A DNA stretch of 7,679 nucleotides from Candidatus Thermokryptus sp. Its GTDB lineage: Bacteria; Bacteroidota; Ignavibacteria; Kryptoniales; Kryptoniaceae. A program made the translations under genes and the position numbers. Numbering within the stretch: the stretch's first letter is position 1; each line of letters opens with the position of its first letter. The stretch lies in assembly GCA_028276305.1 (NCBI GenBank), contig JAPYWO010000045.1:1-7679 (forward strand). The letters run 5' to 3'. The notes below the pieces were generated by a model, which was not told where the DNA came from, ran no database searches, and saw only the letters and a list, made by a program, of their open reading frames with translations. Shown in pieces: positions 1 through 6,406 of this stretch.

Positions 1-1
1 A

Positions 2-64
2 AGCGACGACCCATTGACATTTCTTGAAACTGAAAAATTTGAAAAAATTTTCTTTGAAACTTGA
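2..64 (+). CDS. Probable 3' end of an upstream gene (partial)
   Basis: Reading from base 2 gives twenty sense codons (SDDPLTFLETEKFEKIFFET) and then TGA at 62-64. The other two forward frames hit TGA stops at 25-27 and 15-17. The composition is plausible for a charged protein C-terminus, but the stretch is too short to assign to a family. Its stop codon overlaps the -35 hexamer of the promoter at 61-89, so the next gene would start a new transcript within the end of this one. The stretch could also be non-coding. Confidence 0.4.
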   Translation, partial: SDDPLTFLETEKFEKIFFET

Positions 65-89
65 CAAAATAAATTTTATTTATTAAAAT
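61..89 (+). promoter_or_regulatory. Sigma-70-type promoter for the operon
   Basis: A perfect -35 hexamer TTGACA lies at 61-66. It is followed by a 17-base spacer and a -10 hexamer TAAAAT at 84-89, one mismatch from TATAAT. Transcription would start near 95-98, leaving a leader of about 20 bases before the ATG at 118. No other convincing promoter is seen before the downstream genes, whose gaps are 20 bases or less, so this site may drive the whole set. No operator is clear; the sequence around 23-61 contains two near-copies of TTGAAACT that could be chance in AT-rich DNA. Confidence 0.7.
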
Positions 90-117
90 CTAATTGAAAA
101 CTAATTAAACAACTACC

Positions 118-1212
118 ATGAAAAGAAAAATCCTAATCCCGCTTGCCATCCTTGTCGTAATAATCGCCGCAATTGCTATCTACTTCACCCAGAAACCCAA
201 AGAACCCGAAACCATCAAAATCGGCGCAATATTACCATTAACTGGAGAATTAAGTATTTTTGGTAATTGGCTTAAAGAAGGAATAGAGTTTGCACTTGCA
301 GAACAAAATTTGTCAAATATTAAAATAATTTATGAAGATAACCAAGGACAAGTAACAAAAGCTGTGTCTGCTTTTCGTAAACTATCTACCGTTGATAAAG
401 TTAAAGCAATTATAACGGCTCAGACTTCTATAGCAAATGCATTACTTCCATTAGCTAATTCTGAGAGAATATTAACTATTTTTACTTTTGCAGATTTACC
501 TCAAGGTGATAAAACCTATATTTTAAATTATCATTTTCCCGTTCAGGACGAGGTATCTATTTTAGCGAAATTCACATATACTGAATTGGGAAAAAAAGGT
601 GCTATTATTATAGTGAATGATGAATTTGGTCGTTTGAGCTCTGAACTCTTTATGAGGGAATTTAAGGGAGATATAGTTTTTAAAGAGGAAATTCCACTTT
701 CTCAAAGAGATTTTCGTACGCTATTGTTATTGCTCAAAAATAAAAATCCAGATTTTATATTTTTAATTACTTATGCGGAACAATTAGTTGCTCTTGTAAA
801 AGCAATTAAAGAGGCGAAAATCGAAGCACCAATTGTTAGTCCTAATATATTAACTGTTTATTTGTCTTTAGTTGAAAAATATTTACAGAAAGCATATTTT
901 ACTACAATTTTGAGTGAAGCTAAAAGATCGGAAAGCAAGTTATACGAAAACTTTATAAATAATTATAAGGTAAAAACCGGTAATGAACCTAACTTGGTTA
1001 TTATGGAAGCGTACGAAGCAACAAAGATTTTGTTAAAAGCGTTAGTAAATAATCCAAGAGATCCATCAAAATTTTTTGATAATTTAAAAGTAGTGGAAAG
1101 TGTGTTTGGTAATGTGACAATTGATAATAATCGGCAGGCTCATTTTCCCCTTGCTATCGTGGAGTTTAAAAAAGGTCAAAAGAATAGAATCGTTTTTGAA
1201 TATTATCCATAA
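118..1212 (+). CDS. Membrane-anchored ABC-type substrate-binding protein, LivJ/LivK family
   Basis: The 364-residue protein is a periplasmic-type ligand-binding protein of the branched-chain amino acid/amide family (Peripla_BP_6). After a short basic N-terminus, residues 5-23 form one hydrophobic helix. There is no lipobox cysteine and no clear signal peptidase I site, so it is probably held in the membrane by an uncleaved anchor. The mature domain opens with the family signature IKIGAILPLTGELSIFG (residues 33-49). The segments IIYEDNQGQ near 70 and IITAQTS near 98 match the first lobe, and the length is normal for the family. No permease or ATPase gene lies in this window, so it could serve a transporter elsewhere or act as a sensor. 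The ATG at 118 has no Shine-Dalgarno sequence but sits about 20 bases after the predicted transcription start. Codons 1-37 use far more C-ending codons than the rest of the gene. The ligand cannot be inferred. Confidence 0.85.
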   Translation: MKRKILIPLAILVVIIAAIAIYFTQKPKEPETIKIGAILPLTGELSIFGNWLKEGIEFALAEQNLSNIKIIYEDNQGQVTKAVSAFRKLSTVDKVKAIITAQTSIANALLPLANSERILTIFTFADLPQGDKTYILNYHFPVQDEVSILAKFTYTELGKKGAIIIVNDEFGRLSSELFMREFKGDIVFKEEIPLSQRDFRTLLLLLKNKNPDFIFLITYAEQLVALVKAIKEAKIEAPIVSPNILTVYLSLVEKYLQKAYFTTILSEAKRSESKLYENFINNYKVKTGNEPNLVIMEAYEATKILLKALVNNPRDPSKFFDNLKVVESVFGNVTIDNNRQAHFPLAIVEFKKGQKNRIVFEYYP

Positions 1213-1220
1213 TAATTAGG

Positions 1221-1226
1221 GGAGGA
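1221..1226 (+). promoter_or_regulatory. Strong ribosome binding site before the QueD-like gene
   Basis: GGAGGA lies six bases before the ATG at 1233 and eight bases after the stop of the binding-protein gene. It is the clearest Shine-Dalgarno sequence in the first half of the window. It fixes this start and shows that the host uses canonical Shine-Dalgarno initiation. Confidence 0.8.
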
Positions 1227-1232
1227 TAAAAA

Positions 1233-1742
1233 ATGCCAAAATATCAAATTATAAAAGAATTCTGGATAGATATAGGTCATAGAGTGTTTAATCACGATTT
1301 ATTAGCAAGTAGAGGTTCTTCACTACTTAAAGGAGAGGAGCCCTTTTTAGGGTGGACTAGGTACAAAGAGATACACCCCCATGGCCATACCTTAACTATA
1401 CAGCTTGTTTTAGAAAGCGAACATCTTGATGATCAGGGTATGATTATTGATACGGATAAGGTTAAACGTGTTATAAAAGAATTTATTGATAAATATGACC
1501 ATTCATTTCTTATTTCAGAAGATGATCCAGTAAAGGATGTTTTTCTAGAACTTTTTAGAGGTTGTAGAATTATAGTTTTGGATAAAGTATCTACCGCAGA
1601 GGTAATCGCTGAGGAAACTTATAATTTTTTTGATAAGAGGTTTAAAGAGATATTATCCCCGGATGAATATCCTGGTGGATTTAGGATCGCTGAAGTTAGA
1701 GTGAAAACAGCTCATACTATAAATTCAGTATATAAACCGTGA
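1233..1742 (+). CDS. QueD/6-pyruvoyltetrahydropterin synthase-like protein with altered active site
   Basis: This 169-residue protein belongs to the PTPS/QueD (T-fold) family, whose members act on 7,8-dihydroneopterin triphosphate in queuosine/7-deazapurine, biopterin or folate synthesis. The three zinc-ligand histidines are H16 (DIGHR) and H50 and H52 (HPHGH). GMIIDTDKVK (69-78) matches the GxxxDF element, D89-H90 match the catalytic Asp-His pair, and STAEVIAEE matches the PTSEVLA helix. Two key positions differ. The catalytic Cys four residues before the first His of HGH is Glu46, and there is no Cys before C111. The pterin-anchoring Glu of the C-terminal VKET motif is Thr159 (VRVKTAHT). 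The Cys-to-Glu change is known in PTPS-III enzymes, which make 6-hydroxymethyl-7,8-dihydropterin, but loss of the anchoring Glu points to a different substrate or lost activity. It is longer than E. coli QueD (about 120 residues), with insertions after H16 and after D89-H90. folE follows 20 bases downstream. Confidence 0.8.
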   Translation: MPKYQIIKEFWIDIGHRVFNHDLLASRGSSLLKGEEPFLGWTRYKEIHPHGHTLTIQLVLESEHLDDQGMIIDTDKVKRVIKEFIDKYDHSFLISEDDPVKDVFLELFRGCRIIVLDKVSTAEVIAEETYNFFDKRFKEILSPDEYPGGFRIAEVRVKTAHTINSVYKP

Positions 1743-1762
1743 AAAAATTTTAATTTTAAATA

Positions 1763-2332
1763 ATGGATAAAGAAAACTTGAAAAATTATCTTAAAAAAGC
1801 TTTAAGGACTATAAGGGATAGATTTGACAACGTAAGTGATATAGAGGAAACGGTAAATCGTTTAATAAAAGTTTGGTATGAGATGAGTGAAAGTTTTAAT
1901 ACACCCCCTCCTAAGTTGAGATGGTTTCCCACTGAATTTGAAGGTATATTGATCAAAGGCCCGATTGAGTATAGTTTTTTATGTCCTCACCATTTGTTGC
2001 CTGTATTTGTGAAAGTCTATGTGGGAATGGTTCCTAATGGTTATACTTTGGGTATTTCAAAAATTACCCGAACTGTTTTTTGGGCTTGTCGTAAAAACTT
2101 TGCTCTTCAGGAAACTATCACCAAAAGGATCGCTGATGCATTATGGGAAGAAGGTGGCGGTAAAAATAAATTAAGAGGTATAATTGTAGAAATTATAGGA
2201 AAACACAACTGTGAAGAAATTAGAGGGATCAAATGCGATTCAAATGTGATAACAATTGAGAAAAGAGGAAAAATTAACAAAAGGCATCTCTCTATATTTA
2301 TCCAATTTATGCAAAAATTTGAGAGAGTTTGA
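1763..2332 (+). CDS. folE: GTP cyclohydrolase I (type IA)
   Basis: FolE converts GTP to 7,8-dihydroneopterin triphosphate and formate, the entry step to folate, biopterin and queuosine/7-deazapurine synthesis in the cytosol. The zinc ligands are C74 and H77 in CPHHLLP and C150 in KHNCEEIRG. Catalytic H76 and H148 are present, as are the substrate-binding positions S99, K100 and R103 (GISKITR), Q116-E117 (LQETIT) and R154, by comparison with E. coli FolE. The 189-residue length is slightly below the usual 190-220. The N-terminal helical region (1-55) diverges, and the C-terminal tail lacks the usual TTT/SSQNTRHEF-like ending. The ATG at 1763 has no Shine-Dalgarno sequence. It must be the first possible start because TAA lies in frame at 1757-1759, so translation may be coupled to the gene before. 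Its product is the natural substrate of QueD-type enzymes, which explains the pairing. Whether it serves ordinary folate synthesis or a dedicated system cannot be told. Confidence 0.88.
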   Translation: MDKENLKNYLKKALRTIRDRFDNVSDIEETVNRLIKVWYEMSESFNTPPPKLRWFPTEFEGILIKGPIEYSFLCPHHLLPVFVKVYVGMVPNGYTLGISKITRTVFWACRKNFALQETITKRIADALWEEGGGKNKLRGIIVEIIGKHNCEEIRGIKCDSNVITIEKRGKINKRHLSIFIQFMQKFERV

Positions 2333-2341
2333 AAGAGAGGG

Positions 2342-5212
2342 ATGAGTAAAAAACTTTTTAAATATAAGGGTTGGATAAAAATAAATGAGTTAAAAGATAA
2401 ACTTGGTGATGTTAAAAAATTAGAAGAAATTTTAAATGATTTTGCAAAAAACTATTTTAAAAGTGTTCCCAATGCATTACATATGAGTATAGGATTCGTT
2501 CATCCAGAAATTTTCGCGATTTATAAAACATTGAAAAATATTTACTTATTTCTGCCTAAAAGTCCAGAAAAAAATTTGCAAAGTCTTTTAAAGGAACAGT
2601 TTACTTTATTGGAAAAACATAATGTGTATCTTTATAAAATGGTGCAAGAGGAGACCGGTGATTATGAAATAAAAACAGGGAAACAAGCTATTAAAATTTT
2701 TAGAAATTTTGTTGAAAAAAGGCGTATCCCAGATGGTGACAAAGAAAAAATGGAAGAAAATCTTCGTAAGTTATATACCAAGTATACAAGCTATTATTTA
2801 GCTGTTTATTATGGAAATGTATTCTTACTTGATTCTTTTTTAATCTTTAAGAAAAATCGCATAAATGAAGGGGTTATAATTTTTGTTAAGTCATATTTGC
2901 AATATCTAGCGGGATATCTGATGTTTCAGATATCTATAATGCAAAGCCTTCGTTCTGCTGTTGCGGCGATTATGTCAAGAAACATGTCTCATAACATCGG
3001 AAGCCATGTACTTGCAAAGATGGGGTATGCAAGCTTTGCTGAGCTGAATTTACCTCAAAGCCAAATACTATATAAATATATGCAACAAAGGATGGATTTT
3101 GTTGCTATTACATCCACTGAATTCCCGCAATGGTCGTATCCCACTTGGTTTTTGAAAGAACTGATGCGATGGTTTTATCAACAGGAAACCCTTTTAGAGT
3201 TTATTGCTAAACAGGAGAGCATAAAGGGCTTATATAAATGGGCAAAAAGTAAAGATTATGAAGAAAACAAAAATACTTTGATTATTAGTATAAGATATAA
3301 TAATAACAATAAGTGGATAATACACGAAAATCAGGCATATACTGATCCTGAAGGTTTAAAGAATGACTTTTTATTGGCTATTCCAGGTGGAATAATAGGT
3401 TACCATGCTTTTTATGTTATTTTGGAAGACATTATAAGAAATTCAGCAAAACATAATTGGGCAAGTTTATCACATCAACAAAAAGAAGAAAAGAAACAAT
3501 TAAAAATTACAATAGATATAGAGAATAAAGAAGAAAATGATTTTGTAACTTTTAGAATTTACGATAATGTATCAGAGACCGAGAATATTCTAAAAAAAAA
3601 TTATGAAGAATTAACTCCTGAAGAAATTGAAAAACTTCCTCTTCATCAAAAAATGAATGTTTACCTTACCAGGTCTTTTATTGATGAAACTGGTCGGTTG
3701 AAAAAAGAACACTGGGGACTTCAAGAAATGAAAATCTCTGCTGGATATTTAAAAAAATCAAGTATTAATGAGATTGGTGAAAATGGTGAGAAAGTTTTAA
3801 AGATACTTAAAGCAGTTGCAGTTAAAGATTCTGAGGAAAAAGATGAAAAGTATAGATTAGGATATGAATTTAATATACCAAAACCTAAAAATGTTGTGAT
3901 AATTGGAAACAACCAAGAGATAAAAGATAAATTTGATAAACAAGAGTCTAAAAAACATGGGATATATTATTTTGAAAATACCCCTCCAGATTTTGATTAT
4001 GAATTTATGATATTAATTGATGACGATAAAAATGAAGCTTTGAAAAATCTTAGAAATAATCCAGAATACGAAATAGAAAAATTACCTTATAGATTGTTTG
4101 TCCTTACAGATAAGGAAATTCCACCTCTAATTGAAAAAAGGGTTGTCAAAATTAATAATCAAGAAGGCATTAATCTATTTAACAACGATTATGAAAAATT
4201 CAAAATAGAACTTTATAAGAAATGGGTTGAAAAACTTAAAAATGGAGCTTCTAACTACCCAGTGTATATAGATTTCAAAGCTCCACAATCAGATAAATGG
4301 GATTTAGAATTATTTCAAAAGTGTGAAAATCTCATAAAAACTTTTGCAAAAGTGAATGAGAAGAATAATGACGAAATAAATTATGCATTGGAGAAAACTC
4401 GTACCGACACAGAAGTAAAAGAAGGAAATACAGATCCTGTTGCATTTTTCTTCAGTGCCTTGAATTTTGATGCTTCTAATGTAAATAAATTAGAAAAAGA
4501 ATTTAAAAATTCTTTACCTTTCTTTTCCATCACTCAAAACCTTCCCCCTATATATGAAAATGGTAACATTCAAAACTTCAAATTTGGAACAGAAACCGAT
4601 GCTCAAATAAAAATTAAAAGGCATAATTTGCCAGCTAATTGTTTCTATGGTGAGGAAATAAGCGGCTCTTGTACGCATTATTTAATTTTGTCCAGATATC
4701 AGCCAAATTCTCAATTACATTATCAGATATTAGAAAATGCGGTATTTAAAATGTTAATAATTGATGAAAGGGTAATCGACTTTATAGGTAAAAAAACTGC
4801 TAGAGTTAAACAAAGATTTAGTAATAGTAGAATTATTATTCCTAATTCTAACTATACTGGAGTCAAAATAACGATAAATGGAAAAACTTATAAGTTTAAT
4901 TGGAAGGAAAATGCGACAGAAAATCTTTTGGATTTAGGCAATAATATGAATGATATAAATTTATTGGTTATCCACCAAGGAATAATTGATAAAATGAAAT
5001 ATGGTGAGGAAAAAATTAATCCGGAAGAGTTTGTTAGGAAAGTAAAAGAAAAAATACCATTTGTAATAATCACATCTGGTAGAGGAGAACCCGAAAATGT
5101 CCCTAAAAATGCAAAGTTCGTTCCTTTTTCTGTAATTGAATCGACATTGTTAAAAGATTATCACGAAAAATTTATATTGACACAGATTTTAATGAATTTA
5201 AAGAATAGGTGA
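2342..5212 (+). CDS. Large soluble histidine-kinase-like GHKL ATPase with receiver-like C-terminal extension
   Basis: The 956-residue protein has the layout of a sensor histidine kinase without a convincing membrane segment. Residues 1-200 are mostly helical and unassigned, probably the sensing part. An H-box-like motif, MSRNMSHNIGSHVLA, spans 211-225, with H217 the likely phosphorylated residue and H222 a second candidate. The ATP-binding domain follows: the N box is E362, N367, K370 and H371 (LEDIIRNSAKH), the G1 position is D408-N409 (IYDNVSE) without the usual DxGxG glycines, and G2 is WGLQEM with G459. Residues 516-605 look like a degenerate receiver: a strand at 518-522, D560-D562 after ILI, and T589 after LFV. 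The last 300 residues are unassigned and end in another alpha/beta segment with IHQG (H878) and TSGRG (911-915). The start follows GAGAGGG immediately, and the gene begins 10 bases after the folE stop. It probably phosphorylates the receiver protein encoded two genes downstream. It could instead be a GHKL ATPase without kinase activity. Confidence 0.72.
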   Translation: MSKKLFKYKGWIKINELKDKLGDVKKLEEILNDFAKNYFKSVPNALHMSIGFVHPEIFAIYKTLKNIYLFLPKSPEKNLQSLLKEQFTLLEKHNVYLYKMVQEETGDYEIKTGKQAIKIFRNFVEKRRIPDGDKEKMEENLRKLYTKYTSYYLAVYYGNVFLLDSFLIFKKNRINEGVIIFVKSYLQYLAGYLMFQISIMQSLRSAVAAIMSRNMSHNIGSHVLAKMGYASFAELNLPQSQILYKYMQQRMDFVAITSTEFPQWSYPTWFLKELMRWFYQQETLLEFIAKQESIKGLYKWAKSKDYEENKNTLIISIRYNNNNKWIIHENQAYTDPEGLKNDFLLAIPGGIIGYHAFYVILEDIIRNSAKHNWASLSHQQKEEKKQLKITIDIENKEENDFVTFRIYDNVSETENILKKNYEELTPEEIEKLPLHQKMNVYLTRSFIDETGRLKKEHWGLQEMKISAGYLKKSSINEIGENGEKVLKILKAVAVKDSEEKDEKYRLGYEFNIPKPKNVVIIGNNQEIKDKFDKQESKKHGIYYFENTPPDFDYEFMILIDDDKNEALKNLRNNPEYEIEKLPYRLFVLTDKEIPPLIEKRVVKINNQEGINLFNNDYEKFKIELYKKWVEKLKNGASNYPVYIDFKAPQSDKWDLELFQKCENLIKTFAKVNEKNNDEINYALEKTRTDTEVKEGNTDPVAFFFSALNFDASNVNKLEKEFKNSLPFFSITQNLPPIYENGNIQNFKFGTETDAQIKIKRHNLPANCFYGEEISGSCTHYLILSRYQPNSQLHYQILENAVFKMLIIDERVIDFIGKKTARVKQRFSNSRIIIPNSNYTGVKITINGKTYKFNWKENATENLLDLGNNMNDINLLVIHQGIIDKMKYGEEKINPEEFVRKVKEKIPFVIITSGRGEPENVPKNAKFVPFSVIESTLLKDYHEKFILTQILMNLKNR
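2913..2934. repeat. Perfect 9-bp inverted repeat inside the kinase gene
   Basis: GATATCTGA at 2913-2921 is followed by the four-base loop TGTT and the exact reverse complement TCAGATATC at 2926-2934. It lies within the coding sequence about 35 bases before the H-box codons. It has no following T-run, so it does not look like an intrinsic terminator. It could form a small RNA hairpin or be chance. Confidence 0.55.
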
Positions 5213-5213
5213 G
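5207..5213 (+). promoter_or_regulatory. Ribosome binding site overlapping the kinase stop codon
   Basis: AGGTGAG spans the last kinase codon and its TGA stop (5210-5212) and ends six bases before the ATG at 5220. The overlap fixes the start of the next gene and suggests translational coupling of the two products, as expected for partners made in set proportion. Confidence 0.7.
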
Positions 5214-5219
5214 TAAAAA

Positions 5220-6386
5220 ATGAAAACAATTATTTTAACGACAAGAATTACAGAAAATGAATTTAACAATTATGCTAGAGACATTGCTCAGAATAATATT
5301 ACAATCAATAATTATACTTATTACTACAGAAAGATAAATATTGAAACTGAACCAAATATTATAATTTTGCTTGACGGTTTGCGATTAGGAACATCACCGA
5401 TAAGCATTGGTAATTTAATACAATTTGATGCACAACAAGTTCGCCGTCAAGAAATTTCAACATTTTTGCAGTTGATTAATGAATTAGCAAATAAAGAAAA
5501 TTTTTATGTAGATGAAAACCTAATTTTTGCCATTCATTGGGGTAGAGCAACTGTTGACCAAAGCAGAGAATATACTGAGAATTTTAAAAAATGGGTAAAA
5601 AAATATGATGAGAAAGTTAATTTTATTATAACTTTCTGGACTACCGCTGCAGCAACTCCCGAACCTGACAGTAAGATAGATGAAAAACTAAGGGAAGCGA
5701 CACCAGATATTAGTGATGAAACTTTTGAATTGTGGTTTGATACCTTAAAAACGAGGGATATTCCTTTAACTACAAAATTTTCAAATATCAAACACCACAT
5801 TATGACCTCTTTCCTTGATTTAGATATTGACTGGCAGGGGATAAAAGAAGTAAATGAAAAAGATAAAGAAAGTGCTAAAAAATACCTTAATGCTATTTTA
5901 GAAAAAAAATTAGAAAAAAAATCTAAAAATTATTATTGTCAAAAACTCGTAAATCTTTGGTTTTATTTAACCGGGAATAAAGATTTAAAAATTGAAAGTA
6001 TCCATAGTTCTTTGGAAAAAGATAAACTCCCTTATAAAAAGTCAGTTCTTGATTTAATTAATGAATTAGACAATGATAGAAAAAATAATCTTAAAGAAAA
6101 ATGGACGAATTTATTAAGCCATGTAGGATTAAATGTTAACTTAAATGACCCTTATAATATTGAAAAAATTGAAAAAGGTAAAGAATCCCTTATAATTTTT
6201 TACTTACAAAATCTTGATCTTATGTCTCAACAAAATAAAGAAGATAAGAATGTAAATATCTTTCTCGGGAAATTTGAAAAAAAGGAAGATAGTAAAAAAG
6301 AAAAAGAAATAATATATTTCAACTTTCATGAATGGTACCTCAAATTAGGTGATTTACTGGAAGAATTAAAAAGTTTTTTAGAATAG
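5220..6386 (+). CDS. Uncharacterised 388-residue protein between kinase and receiver genes
   Basis: I do not recognise a family. Residues 1-150 read as an alpha/beta domain, with likely strands at 3-8 (TIILTT), 46-51 (NIIILL, followed by D52-G53), 101-106 (LIFAIH, followed by WGR) and 134-140 (VNFIITF). D52 and H106 sit at strand ends and could be functional. The stretch with D52 resembles a receiver strand 3, but no acidic pair or following Thr/Lys pattern supports a receiver. Residues 160-388 are mostly helical and very rich in Lys, Glu and Asn, with C249 in NYYCQKLVNLW. No signal peptide or membrane helix is seen. The gene lies seven bases after the kinase gene and about 20 before the receiver gene, with a binding site overlapping the kinase stop, so it is probably made with both. 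It could be a phosphorelay partner, a regulator or a component that senses or carries out a response. Nothing in the sequence decides among these. Confidence 0.75.
   Translation: MKTIILTTRITENEFNNYARDIAQNNITINNYTYYYRKINIETEPNIIILLDGLRLGTSPISIGNLIQFDAQQVRRQEISTFLQLINELANKENFYVDENLIFAIHWGRATVDQSREYTENFKKWVKKYDEKVNFIITFWTTAAATPEPDSKIDEKLREATPDISDETFELWFDTLKTRDIPLTTKFSNIKHHIMTSFLDLDIDWQGIKEVNEKDKESAKKYLNAILEKKLEKKSKNYYCQKLVNLWFYLTGNKDLKIESIHSSLEKDKLPYKKSVLDLINELDNDRKNNLKEKWTNLLSHVGLNVNLNDPYNIEKIEKGKESLIIFYLQNLDLMSQQNKEDKNVNIFLGKFEKKEDSKKEKEIIYFNFHEWYLKLGDLLEELKSFLE
5898..5921 (+). repeat. Tandem 12-bp repeat, two perfect copies, inside the unknown gene
   Basis: TTAGAAAAAAAA occurs at 5898-5909 and again at 5910-5921. 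Being 12 bases long, it keeps frame and encodes Leu-Glu-Lys-Lys twice. Each copy contains an A8 run, making this a likely site of replication or transcription slippage. Confidence 0.75.
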
Positions 6387-6393
6387 TCATCAT

Positions 6394-6398
6394 GGAGG
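6394..6398 (+). promoter_or_regulatory. Ribosome binding site that selects a GTG start
   Basis: GGAGG at 6394-6398 lies eight bases before GTG at 6407. An in-frame ATG at 6392 overlaps this site and has no binding sequence of its own upstream. The receiver protein is therefore more likely to start at GTG 6407, five residues shorter than the longest reading. Confidence 0.7.
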
Positions 6399-6406
6399 TT
6401 TTAAAA

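Noticed and set aside
14..42. Second TTGACA (14-19) as an upstream promoter
   Set aside because: The -10 position at 17 bases reads ATTTGA, a poor match, and the hexamer falls in the probable coding end of the upstream gene.
3721..3912. Minus-strand open frame of 63 codons opposite the kinase gene
   Set aside because: It lies wholly inside a well-supported + strand gene, has no ribosome binding site, and its composition (Phe/Ser/Leu-rich) is the complement of Lys/Glu/Asn-rich coding.
4888..5073. Minus-strand open frame of 61 codons opposite the kinase gene
   Set aside because: Its apparent hydrophobic, membrane-like sequence comes from reading AT-rich coding DNA backwards; it is nested in the kinase gene with no independent signals.
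4970..5095. Caspase-like protease at the kinase C-terminus, from His878 and the SGRG motif
   Set aside because: No cysteine follows at the expected place, so a His-Cys dyad is not supported.
5355..5400. Receiver domain in the unknown protein, from NIIILLDGLRLG
   Set aside because: Only one receiver-like strand is seen; there is no acidic pair before it and no matching Thr/Ser and Lys positions after it.
5534..5800. Minus-strand open frame of 88 codons opposite the unknown gene
   Set aside because: It is the longest opposite-strand frame but is fully nested, Ser/Val/Phe-rich and without a binding site or promoter.
6392..6394. ATG as the start of the receiver protein
   Set aside because: It overlaps the GGAGG site and lacks its own binding sequence; GTG at 6407 has ideal spacing. 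It remains possible.
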